Source: Nemertoderma westbladi (taxonomy: Eukaryota; Xenacoelomorpha; Nemertodermatida; Nemertodermatidae). Taken from it: 21,037 bases of DNA. Both the position numbers and the translations under genes were made by a program. The notes beneath the pieces are model-generated. The model was not told the origin of the DNA and did no database searches. It saw nothing but the letters and a program-made list of their open reading frames with translations. The stretch covers positions 1 to 21,037 of the forward strand of contig JAUCBJ010002286.1 in the NCBI GenBank assembly GCA_032718475.1, given 5' to 3'. Below are positions 8,763 to 17,934 of this stretch, one piece after another (the first letter of the stretch is position 1; each line of letters opens with the position of its first letter).

Positions 8763-9742
8763 GAGGGCTATACTGCCTTCACAGAATCAGTTAAGTTAGC
8801 AGCTGCAGAAACAGTTCCTGTCTACCCTCGAAACAGGAAAAAGGCCCCCTGGACTGACAACAAAATTCAGAAGTGCCGAAATGATCTCTATAAGGTGCAG
8901 AAAGATTCCCGACTCAAACAGACTACAGTGGCCAAGAATTCAGTTAAGGCTGCATTTAGCTCCCTGAACAGGCAGTAGTACTCTGTTAATCTACAGGAGC
9001 TTATAAACCAACAGGTTGATGCCATCAATGATGCCGACGACAGCAGGCAATCATCCCAGGCATGGAGATCGATCAACTTGCTTACTGGGTGGAAAAGCCA
9101 ACCAACCACCAAGGTTAAGGCAGAATCACCAGCCAATTGCTTCAATGGTTGGAAGGCCCACTTTGAAAAGCTCCACAATAATGACAGGGTATTGCATGAT
9201 AACTTTATAGAAGTAAAAGTGTCTGAGTCTGTACTCCCAGATATTGCCATTGGCGGTATCTCCTTTGCAGAAGTTAAGGCTGCTGTAAAGAGCATTACGT
9301 ACAATCATGCCAGTGTAGTAGAAAGGTAGAGGTAGGGGTCTTTAAAATACTTGAGTGTTTAAAGCTCATCTCTCATCATAGTAGACATGTACAGAAGAAC
9401 AAGAGTCCCACAAGAAATTAAACCAAATAAGTTTGTGCTAGTTCTCAAGAAGGGCAACCTAACACTTCAAAAAAGAAAGACAGGCATCTGGCTGTTATCT
9501 TTATTGACTTTTTCAAGGCCTTTGATTCAGTGTCTCGCTCACGCATGTTCACCATACTTTCATTATATGGGATTCCTGATGAAATTATTGCAGCAATCAG
9601 ATCAGTATACAATGGTTCAACAACCTTTGTGTCTACTGCTGACGGTTATACAAAATAATTTGGAGACACACTTGCACCATTCTTGTTCATAATTGTTGTT
9701 GACTATGTTCTACGCATGTTATTAGATCATCATAATGATGAT
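8763..9742 (+). mobile_element. Copy E: decayed fragment of the RTE-like non-LTR element
   Basis: Closely similar to copy D from 19609 (gagggctatactgcc) to about 20793. It covers the linker after the endonuclease and the first half of the reverse transcriptase, including the motif-A region (DFFKAFDSVSRS near 9505-9540). Two internal deletions are visible by comparison with D. One, of about 175-180 bp, joins aacactt to caaaaaagaaag near 9470 and removes the fingers region. The other, of about 30 bp near 9650, removes the GVLQG motif. It also has a gcagtagtactct stop-bearing insertion (about 8973) and a disrupted stretch near 9320. It retains the cctcgaaacaggaaaaagg spelling that keeps the linker in frame, which copy D has lost. 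It ends inside a palindrome where CR1-like sequence begins. Confidence 0.85.
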
Positions 9743-11316
9743 CACCTTGAAGATAATAACATTATTCCCTCATTCGTATCTGGATATAGAAAAAATCACT
9801 CAGTTGAGACCGTACTCTGTCAACTTCAAAACGACTTACTACAGGTTATTGATTCTAGAAAATTTGCAGCCTTATTACTTCTTGACCAATCGGCTGTTTT
9901 TCATTTGGTTGACAGTGACATACTCCTTGAAAGACTGTGAGGAGTCTGTGGAACAGTCTATAATTGGATTCAATCATACATTACTAACCGGTCCTTTGTT
10001 GTCGCCAGGCCAGGCCTCCAGAGTCATTGACTTACTGTCTGGAGTACCACAGGGGAGCTTTCTTGGGGCCATCCTCTTTGTAATTTACTGTTTGCCAGTC
10101 GTGTATGCTTTTGATCAACTGAAAGTCGGATACCATGTATATGCGGACGACAACCAATTATTTCTAGTTTTCGATAGCTTAGACTCAAACGCACTGCCTT
10201 CATCTATTCAAAGTTGTGTGGAGTTCATCAAACTAAACTTAGACACACCCTCCATCTAAAGTTAAACGATGATAAAACTGATATGAGTACCGGTGTTATT
10301 TAGTGTATGGTGGTTAAGTTAGGGTTAGGGTGCAATACATACTTGTATATTGAACATGTTTTAATATATTTGTTTTTTGTTTATGTCGTTTTTGTTTGTT
10401 TTCTTTGTGTTGCTTTTTGATGGCCATGGGGCTGAGCACTACTTTGGGCGTAATGTCCTGATCCTATGTTTTTTGTTAGTTTGAGAGGTATAAGAATCTA
10501 GTGTTTTACCCATAGATTTTATTATTTTATATAAAACTGATGTACTGCTTATAGAACGTGGATCAAATTTCCATAATTTCGCTAACAGCTTCTCAGTTGA
10601 ATTAAGTGGAAAGCTTATACCCCGTAAAAACTCAGTAGCAATACTTATATTCCGAAATGCGCTTGTAAAACCATATTTCGATCTTGGTATCTTCAATAAA
10701 TTATCATCTCAGGAACATTTGGAACATCAGAAAACATCTAACAGAAGATAATATAAAACGATTAATCAACTCATTAGTTATATCGAGATTGAAATGAACA
10801 ATAGTTTACTGTATGGTCTACCCGATGAATCTCTTAGCCGACTTCAGATTGCCTTAAATTCATGCGCTAGAATTATTACCAACACTCCTAGACTATCCCA
10901 CATAACGCCAATTCTAAAATCATTACACTGGCTGCCAATATCATTAAGAATTTAATACAAAATTGCAACTCTAACCTGGTAAGCACTCAATAATAAAGCA
11001 CCTGCCTACATTTTGTAACTACTAACATTTTGGAAAAAATTATTATACTACAAGAACTGACTACCTCTGGATCCTTAAAGTTCCCTGTTATAAACTTAAA
11101 TATTACGGAATTCGATGCTTTTCGATCACCACCCCAACAGTATTCAACAGTCTACCCCTGGAACTCAGAACTACAACCAACTACAAGGTTTTCTGCCACG
11201 GATTAAAAACTCATTTATTTTCATGTGCATAGCCTAAGTAAGATTTGTTTTAAAGCGCCTTTGAACTGACATTCAGGTGAGGCAGTATATAAGTTAATGT
11301 TTATTATTATTATTAT
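9743..11316 (+). mobile_element. 5'-truncated CR1/L2-like non-LTR retrotransposon, degenerate
   Basis: Reverse transcriptase remnants appear in order. SFVSGYRKNHSVETVLCQLQ and LLLLDQSAVFHLVDSDILL (9750-9940, motif A region with the first catalytic Asp in LLLDQSA) come first. After a frameshift come LLSGVPQGSFLGAILFVIY (about 10035-10090) and YHVYADDNQLF (about 10130-10160, catalytic YADD). A second shift precedes LKLNDDKTDM (about 10250-10285). After a foreign-looking stretch, homology resumes with INYHLRNIWNIRKHLTEDN (about 10695-10755), LLYGLPDESLSRLQIALNS and ITPILKSLHWLPI (10805-10950). The 3' end carries aaagcgcctttgaactgaca..gcagtatataagttaatg and a (TTA)n tail at 11301-11316, typical of CR1/L2-type elements. 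Multiple stops and shifts make it dead. The RT differs from that of copies A-E. Confidence 0.85.
10290..10655. other. Unassigned segment interrupting the CR1-like element
   Basis: CR1-like protein similarity stops after LKLNDDKTDM (about 10285) and resumes at about 10660 in NHISILV..YHLRNI. A CR1/L2 reading frame would normally need about 150-180 bp here, but about 375 bp are present and none of it reads as CR1. The stretch is T-rich on plus (gtttttgtttgttttc) and contains a minus-strand open frame 10696-10439 (85 codons, lysine/serine-rich) that I do not recognise. It may be a small insertion or a replacement. The exact edges are uncertain. Confidence 0.4.
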
Positions 11317-13012
11317 ACTACTAGGACTAGGATCGGCATGCTGCATTGCAGCTGCATTTTTAAGAATGTCGTGCCGGCTTATCGACAAAATTGCACCGCC
11401 ACAACTCCCTATCACCCATGACATTTGCTAGATCATCCGCATCTTCAAGGCCAGTGTCCTTTAAGATGCGTCTCAAGAAAGTCATGGGCTGTCCACCATG
11501 CTTTTTCACTCCAAGAGGCTGCCAAAGTACAAGATTATGCACTTGCTGGTCCTCACGGCGAAAGTAATGTCCTGCAAAGCGGAGGCGATTTTGTTCTAGT
11601 GTCAAGCTTGGGGGAACCAATGAGACACCTCCAATGTTATATAGTGTCTGGTTGGAGATGTGTGCATTGTACTTGACACAATGAACCCGGCGTAGCATTC
11701 TTGTGAATGTGCCATCCAGAGATTTGGTGTCCTCAGCAGTTAGAGCCCAGCATGGACTCCCATAGAGGAGTACTGGAACTACTGCTGCTCTAAATAATCG
11801 GACCTTAAGTTTCCGATTAATTCTCGGTGACTTCCAAATCCTGGAAAGCCTATTCAAGGCTGCCCATGCCTTTCCCTTACGTATTCGAAGGTCCTCACCT
11901 GACTTCCGGATCCATGATCCCAGGTAACAGAAGTCATCCACATACTCAAGCATACCATCTTTTGAGCTTATGCTCATCCGATCAGAGACTTGCTGATGAC
12001 TTTCAAAGTTAACTGTCAAGATTTTGGTCTTTCTGGAGTTAATAAAAAGAGCAACACTAGAAGCAGCATGTTCTAATGAGCCGAGGAGCCGTTGGGCTCC
12101 CTCTAGCAAAGTTTAGATCAGCTAGGAACTTGGTGGAAGGATTTCCTCGACATCTGGAGCCAGTAGGTGGAGTTATCATTACCCCATCATCATTATGATG
12201 ATCTAAGGACTATGCATAAAACATAGTCAACAACAATTATGAACAAGAATGGTGCAAGTGTGTCTCCCTGGAGGACGCCCCATAACACTTCAAATGGTTC
12301 TGTGTCACCATCAACAGTAGACACAAATGTTGTCGAACCATCGTATTCTGATCTTATTGCTGCAATGATTTTATCAGGAATCCCATATAATGAAACAATG
12401 CTGAACATACGTGAGCGAGAGACTGAATCAAAGGCCTTGAAGAAGTCAACAAAGATAACAGCCTGATGCCTGTCTTTCTTTTTTGATAACTCTTCAATTA
12501 TCCTTCTAAGTGCCAAAATGGGCTCCATGGTCCCACGACCTTTACGGAACCCATTCTGATTTTCATGGAGCAGTATCTCAATGGGATCCCTGATGCGATT
12601 TAATAGAATTCTATTGTATAGCTTTGCAGCAATCGAGATCAATGACATTCCCCGAAAAGAACCATAGAGTGTTAGGTTGCCCTTCTTGGGAACTGGCACC
12701 AACTTATTTGTTTTCATTTCTTGTCGGACTCTTGTTGTTCGGTACATGTCTACTATGATGGGATGGATTATTATTATAGAGGTCATATCGACACTTCTGA
12801 ATTTTGTGGTCAGTTCAGGTGGCCCTTTTTCCTGCTTCGATGGTATACAGGAACTGTTTCTGCAGCTGCTAACTTAACTGCTTCTATGAAGGCAGTATAG
12901 CCCTCACAGTGATCTGCCGCCTCAGAGGCAAGAACCTCATACCTGTTGCTCAGCCGTAGTGTGAAGCTGGATCTCACACTCTGTTGCAACAGAGAGGACA
13001 CAGGCAGTCAAA
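11317..13012 (-). mobile_element. Copy A: RTE-like non-LTR element, internally deleted
   Basis: Minus-strand copy of the same family as D. Its 3' end (actactaggactaggatcggcatg on plus) abuts the (TTA)n tail of the CR1-like element. It spans the C-terminal region, the reverse transcriptase, a deletion junction near 12760-12790 that removes about 480 bp relative to copy D (linker and RT start), then the end of the endonuclease region (VRSSFTLRLSNRYEVLASEA, 12975-12916). Homology is lost near 13005-13012. No target-site duplication was found. It is clearly non-functional. Confidence 0.9.
11360..12786 (-). pseudogene. Copy A reverse transcriptase, catalytic site deleted
   Basis: Two frames, 12786-12193 and 12109-11360, together cover the RT and C-terminal region. 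The first holds NQNGFRKGRGT, FVDFFKAFDSVSRS (motif A) and GVLQGDTLAPFLF (motif B). Between the frames a 29-bp deletion at about 12107/12108, relative to copies B, C and D, joins ..LNFA directly to RGSPT.. sequence. This removes both aspartates of the FADD motif and shifts the frame. The second frame continues with SSVALFINSRKTKIL and the C-terminal block EQNRLRFAGHYFRRED and ends at the same TAA as copy B (11362-11360). It cannot make active polymerase. Confidence 0.9.
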
Positions 13013-13460
13013 TGCATTCTTGCCTAAGACAATGTAGTGAATTATCTAAACATACTGTATGCTTGATTGTGGTGTCATCTCGGTGACATCTTGGTGATGT
13101 CACAGTGACCCAATTGTGAACTCATTATCTACATCGCCAAGAATCGGTACAACTTTTTGCCTAATCACTGCCTAAACGCGACGTAACCATTGAAGTAACA
13201 ATAAACAAAATATAAAGAATACAAACTTATATTATTATAGCATTATATACGGGTTCTGAATTCTTCATATCTTCAGAAATAACACCCCCCCCCCCCCCAC
13301 ATCCCCAACCCAAACTGTCAGTCGTGTGTGCTGAGATTCAGAAGGCGTCCATGACTACGTACCGTTCACACCACAGTGTCTGCGTGTACTGCAACATTAC
13401 ATTATTCATTCTTTTAGTGCTGCACATTCTCGGTAGATTCTTGCCCCAACCATTTGTATT
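13013..13460. other. Unique gene-free stretch between copies A and B
   Basis: No supported gene. It contains a small hairpin (gtgacatc 13083-13090 / gatgtcac 13096-13103) and a homopolymer run of 14 C at 13285-13298. Short frames at 13324-13578 and 13338-13571 run across the copy B boundary and are not considered genes. Confidence 0.6.
13285..13298. repeat. Poly-C homopolymer (14 C)
   Basis: Uninterrupted run of 14 cytosines on the plus strand between aaca and acatcccc. Its length is likely to be unstable or mis-called in sequencing. Confidence 0.95.
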
Positions 13461-13471
13461 AACACGACACC
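13461..13471. repeat. Target-site duplication of copy B (left)
   Basis: aacacgacacc at 13461-13471 is repeated exactly at 14999-15009, bracketing copy B. An 11-bp duplication is in the usual range for target-primed reverse transcription. Confidence 0.85.
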
Positions 13472-14998
13472 TACTAGGATCGGCATGCTGCATTGCAGCT
13501 GCATTTTTAAGAATGCTGTGCCGGCTTGTCAACAAAATTGCACCGCCACAACTCCCTATCACCAATGACATTTGCTAGATCATCCGCATCTTTAAGGTCA
13601 GTGTCCTTTAAGATGCGTCTCAAGAAAGTCATGGGCTGTCCACCATGCTTATTCACTCCATGAGGCTGCCAAAGTACAAGATTATGCACTGGCTGGTCCT
13701 CACGGCGAAAGCAATGTCCTGCAAAGCGGAGGCGATTTTGTTCTAGTGTCAAGCTTGGGGGAACCAATGAGACACCTCCAATGTTATATAGTGTCTGGTT
13801 GGAGATGTGTGCATTGTACTTGACACAATGAACGCGGCGTAGCATTCTTGTGAATGTGCCATCCAGAGATTTGGTGTCCTCAGCAGTTAGAGCCCAGCAT
13901 GGACTCCCGTAGAGGAGTACTGGAACTACTGCTGCTCTAAATAATCGGACCTTAAGTTTCCGATTAATTCTCGGTGACTTCCAAATCCTGGAAAGCCTAT
14001 TCAAGGCTGCCCATGCCTTTCCCTTACGTATTCGAAGGTCCTCACCTGACTTCCGGATCCATGATCCCAGGTAACAGCAGTCGTCCACATGCTCAAGCAT
14101 ACCATCCTTTGAGCTTATGCTCATCTGATCAGAGACTTGCTGAGGACTTTCAAAGTTAACTGTTAGAATTTTGGTCTTTCTGGAGTTAATAAAAAGACCA
14201 ACACTAGAAGCAGCATGTTCTAATGAGCTGAGGAGCCGTTGGGCTCCCTCTAATGATTCTGAGAGTACTCCTATGTCATCAGCAAAGTCTAGATCAGTTA
14301 AGTACTTGGCAGGATTTCCTCGACTCCTGGAGCCAGTAGGTGGAGTTATCATCACCCCATCATCATTATGATGATCTAAGGACATGCGTAGAACATAGTC
14401 AACCACAATAATGAACAAGAATGGTGCAAGTGTGTCTCCTTGGAGGACGCCCCATAACACTTCAAATGGTTCTGTGTCACCGTCAACAGTAGACACAAAT
14501 GTTGTCGAACCATCGTATACTGATTTGATTGCTGCAATAATTTCATCAGGAATCCCATATAATGAAAGTATGCTGAACATACGTGAGCGAGAGACTGAAT
14601 CAAAGGCCTTGAAGAAGTCAACAAAGATAACAGCCAGATGCCTGTCTTTCTTTTTTGATAATTCTTCAATTATCCTTCTAAGTGCCAAAATGGGATCCAT
14701 GGTCCCACGACCTTTACGGAACCCATTCTGATTTCCACGGAGCAGTCTCTCAATGGGATCCCTGATGCGATTTAATAGAATCCTATTGTATAGCTTTGCA
14801 GCAATCGAGATCAATGAGATTCCCCGAAAAGAACCATAGAGTGTTAGGTTGCCCTTCTTGGGAACTGGCACCAACTTTTTTGTTTTCATTTCTTGTGGGA
14901 CTCTTGTTGTTCGGTACATGTCTACTATGATGGGATAGATGAGCTTTAAACACTCAGGTATTTTAAAGACCTCAGGCGAACGAGCCTGAGGACCTCAG
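13472..14998 (-). mobile_element. Copy B: 5'-truncated RTE-like non-LTR insertion with target-site duplication
   Basis: Minus-strand insertion bounded by the duplicated target aacacgacacc. Its 3' end carries a stop codon (13509-13507), about 35 bp of 3'UTR containing the palindrome tgcagctgca, then ..gatcctag. Its 5' end, near 14970, lies just upstream of the RT core at the position of cctgaggtctttaaaat in copy D. About 28 bp of extra sequence follow, including an inverted repeat (cctcaggc 14970-14977 / gcctgagg 14984-14991) and a second copy of ctgaggtc. Because these bases lie inside the duplicated target, they were added during integration. The whole endonuclease half is absent. Confidence 0.92.
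13507..14919 (-). CDS. Copy B non-LTR reverse transcriptase, uninterrupted 470-codon frame
   Basis: Reverse transcriptase of an APE-type non-LTR element; it would copy element RNA at a nicked target. Visible motifs in the 470-residue frame: KLVPVPKKGNL (15-25), GSFRGISLIS (29-38), NQNGFRKGRGT (64-74), motif A FVDFFKAFDSV (99-109, catalytic Asp100), motif B GVLQGDTLAPFLF (157-169), motif C FADD (212-215, catalytic Asp214-215), motif D region GLFINSRKTKIL (241-252), and a conserved C-terminal block EQNRLRFAGHCFRR (393-406). The FADD variant of YADD is usual in this type of element. The ATG at 14919 is an internal methionine of the full element protein, and the frame stays open further upstream to the truncation point. 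No lesion is visible, so truncation is recent, but without the endonuclease and promoter the copy should not mobilise itself. Confidence 0.85.
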   Translation of the reverse strand: MYRTTRVPQEMKTKKLVPVPKKGNLTLYGSFRGISLISIAAKLYNRILLNRIRDPIERLLRGNQNGFRKGRGTMDPILALRRIIEELSKKKDRHLAVIFVDFFKAFDSVSRSRMFSILSLYGIPDEIIAAIKSVYDGSTTFVSTVDGDTEPFEVLWGVLQGDTLAPFLFIIVVDYVLRMSLDHHNDDGVMITPPTGSRSRGNPAKYLTDLDFADDIGVLSESLEGAQRLLSSLEHAASSVGLFINSRKTKILTVNFESPQQVSDQMSISSKDGMLEHVDDCCYLGSWIRKSGEDLRIRKGKAWAALNRLSRIWKSPRINRKLKVRLFRAAVVPVLLYGSPCWALTAEDTKSLDGTFTRMLRRVHCVKYNAHISNQTLYNIGGVSLVPPSLTLEQNRLRFAGHCFRREDQPVHNLVLWQPHGVNKHGGQPMTFLRRILKDTDLKDADDLANVIGDRELWRCNFVDKPAQHS

Positions 14999-15009
14999 AA
15001 CACGACACC
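14999..15009. repeat. Target-site duplication of copy B (right)
   Basis: Exact second copy of aacacgacacc; the first is at 13461-13471. Confidence 0.85.
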
Positions 15010-15517
15010 AGTTACAGGTGAGGTACAGCAGTATATTGATTATGATTAAGCAAGGTTTGTAATTCTACAGTAATGTTCCTGCCAGGTTATGCAAGGCTTT
15101 TTCCATCTTCCAAAACGTGTGGGTTGCATAAATATTTATAGCGAATGGGGGAGATAGTCTTTTTATAAATATATGTTATACAACATAATACACCATAATT
15201 TATAATACAGTATTGCGTACTCTCTGCCGATAGGAACACGTTATTGATTCAGTTGTAAACTGGCCTACATAATAAACTCTGTTATAACTCTGAAACAAAC
15301 GCAGTGGCTGAAATTTTATGACTTTTCCTAAAAATATATTGTCTTCCTAATAGTGAAAACGGTTTACAAAAATATTGGGAAGTTTTCCAGTTATAGCATA
15401 ATTTTTTAACCCTAGTTTGAAACTTTTTTGAAGCGTTTTTTTGTAAATTACATTTCATGAAATATGATTTGTAACATCTCTATTTTGGACTTACACCGGT
15501 TTTTCGGTGTTTACAAT
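15010..15517. other. AT-rich gene-free stretch between copies B and C
   Basis: Unique sequence with no open frame or RNA gene that I can support. It represents host DNA into which copies B and C inserted. Confidence 0.6.
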
Positions 15518-16938
15518 ACTACTACTAGGATCGGCATGCTGCATTGCAGCTGCATTTTTAAGAATGCTGTTACGGCTTGTCAACAAAATTGCACTGCCAC
15601 AACTCCCTATCACCCATAACATTTGCTAGATCATCCGCATCTTTAAGGCCAGTGTCCTTTAAGATGCGTCTCAAGAAAGTCATGGGCTGTCCACCATGCT
15701 TATTCACTCCATGAGGCTGCCAAAGTACAAGATTATGCACTGGCTGGTCCTCACGGCGAAAGCAATGTCCTGCAAAGCGGAGACGATTTTGTTCTAGTGT
15801 CAAGCTTGGGGGAACCAATGAGACACCTCCAATGTTATATAGTGTCTGGTTGGAGATGTGTGCATTGTACTTGACACAATGAACCCGGCGTAGCATTCTT
15901 GTGAATGTGCCATCCAGAGATTTGGTGTCCTCAGCAGTTAGAGCCCAACATGGACTCCCGTAGAGGAGTACTGGAACTACTGCTGCTCTAAATAATCGGA
16001 CCTTAAGTTTCCGATTAATTCTCGGTGACTTCCAAATCCTGGAAAGCCTATTCAAGGCTGCCCATGCCTTTCCCTTACGTATTCGAAGGTCCTCACCTGA
16101 CTTCCGGATCCATGATCCCAGGTAACAGAAGTCGTCCACATGCTCAAGCATACCATTCTTTGAGCTTATGCTCATCCGATCAGAGACTTGCTGAGGACTT
16201 TCAAAGTTAACTGTCAGAATTTTGGTCTTTCTGGAGTTAATAAAAAGACCAACACTAGAAGCAGCATGTTCTAATGAGCTGAGGAGCCGTTGGGCTCCCT
16301 CTAATGATTCTGAGAGTACTCCTAAGTCATCAGCAAAGTCTAGATCAGTTAGGTACTTGGCAGGATTTCCTCGACTTCTGGAGCCAGTAGGTGGAGTTAT
16401 CATCACCCCATCATCATTATAATGATCTAAGGACATGCGTAGAACATAGTCAACCACAATAATGAACAAGAATGGTGCAAGTGTGTCTCCTTGGAGGACG
16501 CCCCATAACACTTCAAATGGTTCTGTGTCACCGTCAACAGTAGACACAAATGTTGTCGAACCATTGTATACTGATCTGATTGCTGCAATAATTTCATCAG
16601 GAATCCCATATAATGAAAGTATGCTGAACATACATGAGCGAGAGACTGAATCAAAGGCCTTGAAGAAGTCAACAAAGATAACAGCCAGATGCCTGTCTTT
16701 CTTTTTTGATAACTCTTCAATTATCCTTCTAAGTGCCAAAATGGGCTCCATGGTCCTCCACGACCTTTATGGAACCCATTCTGATTTCCACGGAGCAGTC
16801 TCTCAATGGGATCCCTGATGCGATTTAATATAATTCTATTGTATAGCTTTGCAGCAACCGAGATCAATGAGATTCTCCGAAAAGAACCATAGAGTGTTAG
16901 GTTGCCCTTCTTGGGAACTGGCACCAACTTATTTGTTG
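15518..16938 (-). mobile_element. Copy C: 5'-truncated RTE-like non-LTR insertion
   Basis: The 3' end is at actactactaggatcggcatg on plus (15518 on), in sense ..gatcctagtagtagt, with one more TAG than copy B. The 5' truncation lies near 16938 (aacaaataagttggtg in sense), just inside the RT start and about 35 codons downstream of copy B's truncation. Upstream in sense is AT-rich host sequence (atatatatggcc). No clear target-site duplication was seen. Confidence 0.9.
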
Positions 16939-16963
16939 TGGCCATATATATATTAGGGGTCAT
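15570..16963 (-). pseudogene. Copy C reverse transcriptase with one 2-bp frameshift and early stop
   Basis: It contains the same motifs as copy B: NQNGFHKGRG near 16770, FVDFFKAFDSV, GVLQGDTLAPFLF, FADD, GLFINSRKTKIL and EQNRLRFAGHCFRR. The reading frame breaks near 16754-16757, where plus-strand ggtcctccacgacc replaces copy B ggtcccacgacc, a net 2-bp gain. This splits the protein into an upstream frame (16963-16721) and a 393-codon frame (16751-15570). A TAA at 15572-15570 also ends it after DKP, three residues before the family stop. The polymerase motifs themselves are intact, so the decay is slight. Confidence 0.9.
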
Positions 16964-17917
16964 CGAACCTGAATTGAACTAATACTGTTGTACCTTACTG
17001 CAGTATGCACCCATCACTGTGCACTGTATCAACTTTCGGTTTCATGGAAACTATTGTTACAGTCAGACAGTGGCTGTACCCGTAGTCATTACTAATACTG
17101 GTTTTACTTACTGCTGTACTGACTCATGTAAATATTAAACGTTGAGAGACTACGCTCTCTACAGGGTTCTGAATTCAATGGAATAAGTTGTTTAAACTTG
17201 TATGTTTCGCTGGTCTGCGAAAATTTTTGTGCCAGTACCAAATTTTTGAAAACAAGCAAATTGGTCATTAGATAGTATCATCTTGTTTCTTTCGTTATAC
17301 GGAATTATGAAGGTCTTGAATCCAATGGATACAATAAAAACCTCACTGGACATCTCAAACATGTACTTTTTGGTGATGGGTACAAAATTTGGTGCTAGCA
17401 CAAAAATTTGCTCTATTACGACAAAAAATACGAGTAGCAATGATATCGCGAATTAGAAATGTATTCCATTAGAATCAACGCCCCAGAAAACCTAAAAAGG
17501 TGAATTTATAGCATTGTATAAGTGAATTAAAAATGTTGTGTCAAAACTGAAAAGTGCTGGTTACTTGTTTTTTTTCATTTTTTTCATTTTAGATTTCACA
17601 TTTAGAGGACTAAAACAGCCCTTTATACTAATAAGATTATTTTAAAATATTTTTCAATGGATTTTAAGCACCAGAAAACCTGTATTAAAAAACAATTAGC
17701 CGAAAATTGTAACTTTCAATTTTATGAAAATTGTTCACTACTTGTACTTTTGGTGCTGCAAAATAACCACCCCAGTACTTTTTCGAAATTTTTTTTTGGT
17801 CGGATTCAGAAAAGTGAAATCTACGTACAAACAATAAATCCGACGTGTGGCGGGGTATCGGTTTATAGCCCGGTTCTAATAGGGTTAAAAATACAAGGCA
17901 TAATATGTCTTGTCAGG
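16939..17917. other. AT-rich gene-free stretch between copies C and D
   Basis: No supported gene. An imperfect inverted repeat (17217-17248 and 17382-17411) lies inside it. The minus frame 17440-17192 and plus frame 17657-17920 are short and carry no signature I recognise; the latter runs up to the start of copy D. Confidence 0.5.
17217..17411. repeat. Imperfect inverted repeat, about 30-bp arms
   Basis: The arm gaaaatttttgtgccagtac.. (17217-17248) pairs with ..ggtgctagcacaaaaatttgc (17382-17411) with a few mismatches. They are separated by about 130 bp of non-symmetric sequence. It may be the ends of a small unrecognised DNA element or coincidental. Confidence 0.6.
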
Positions 17918-17934
17918 TGAGGTCAGGTATTCTA

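Noticed and set aside
10315-10331. gttagggttaggg resembling a telomere repeat
   Set aside because: Only about two units are present; this is chance or minor and not evidence of a chromosome end.
13083-13103. Small hairpin containing tgatgtca, reminiscent of a cAMP-response site
   Set aside because: An 8-bp stem in noncoding DNA is common by chance and there is no promoter or gene nearby.
14411-14731. Plus-strand frames opposite the RT genes (for example 14411-14731, 16462-16818) and matching minus frames in copy D (20421-20981)
   Set aside because: They recur only because the retrotransposon recurs; they are antisense shadows of the RT domain with no family signature.
15518-16938. Search for a target-site duplication around copy C and copy A
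   Set aside because: No convincing flanking match was found by eye, so I do not claim one for these copies.
17657-17920. 87-codon plus frame upstream of copy D
   Set aside because: AT-rich host sequence with no motif or repeat conservation; length is within chance expectation.
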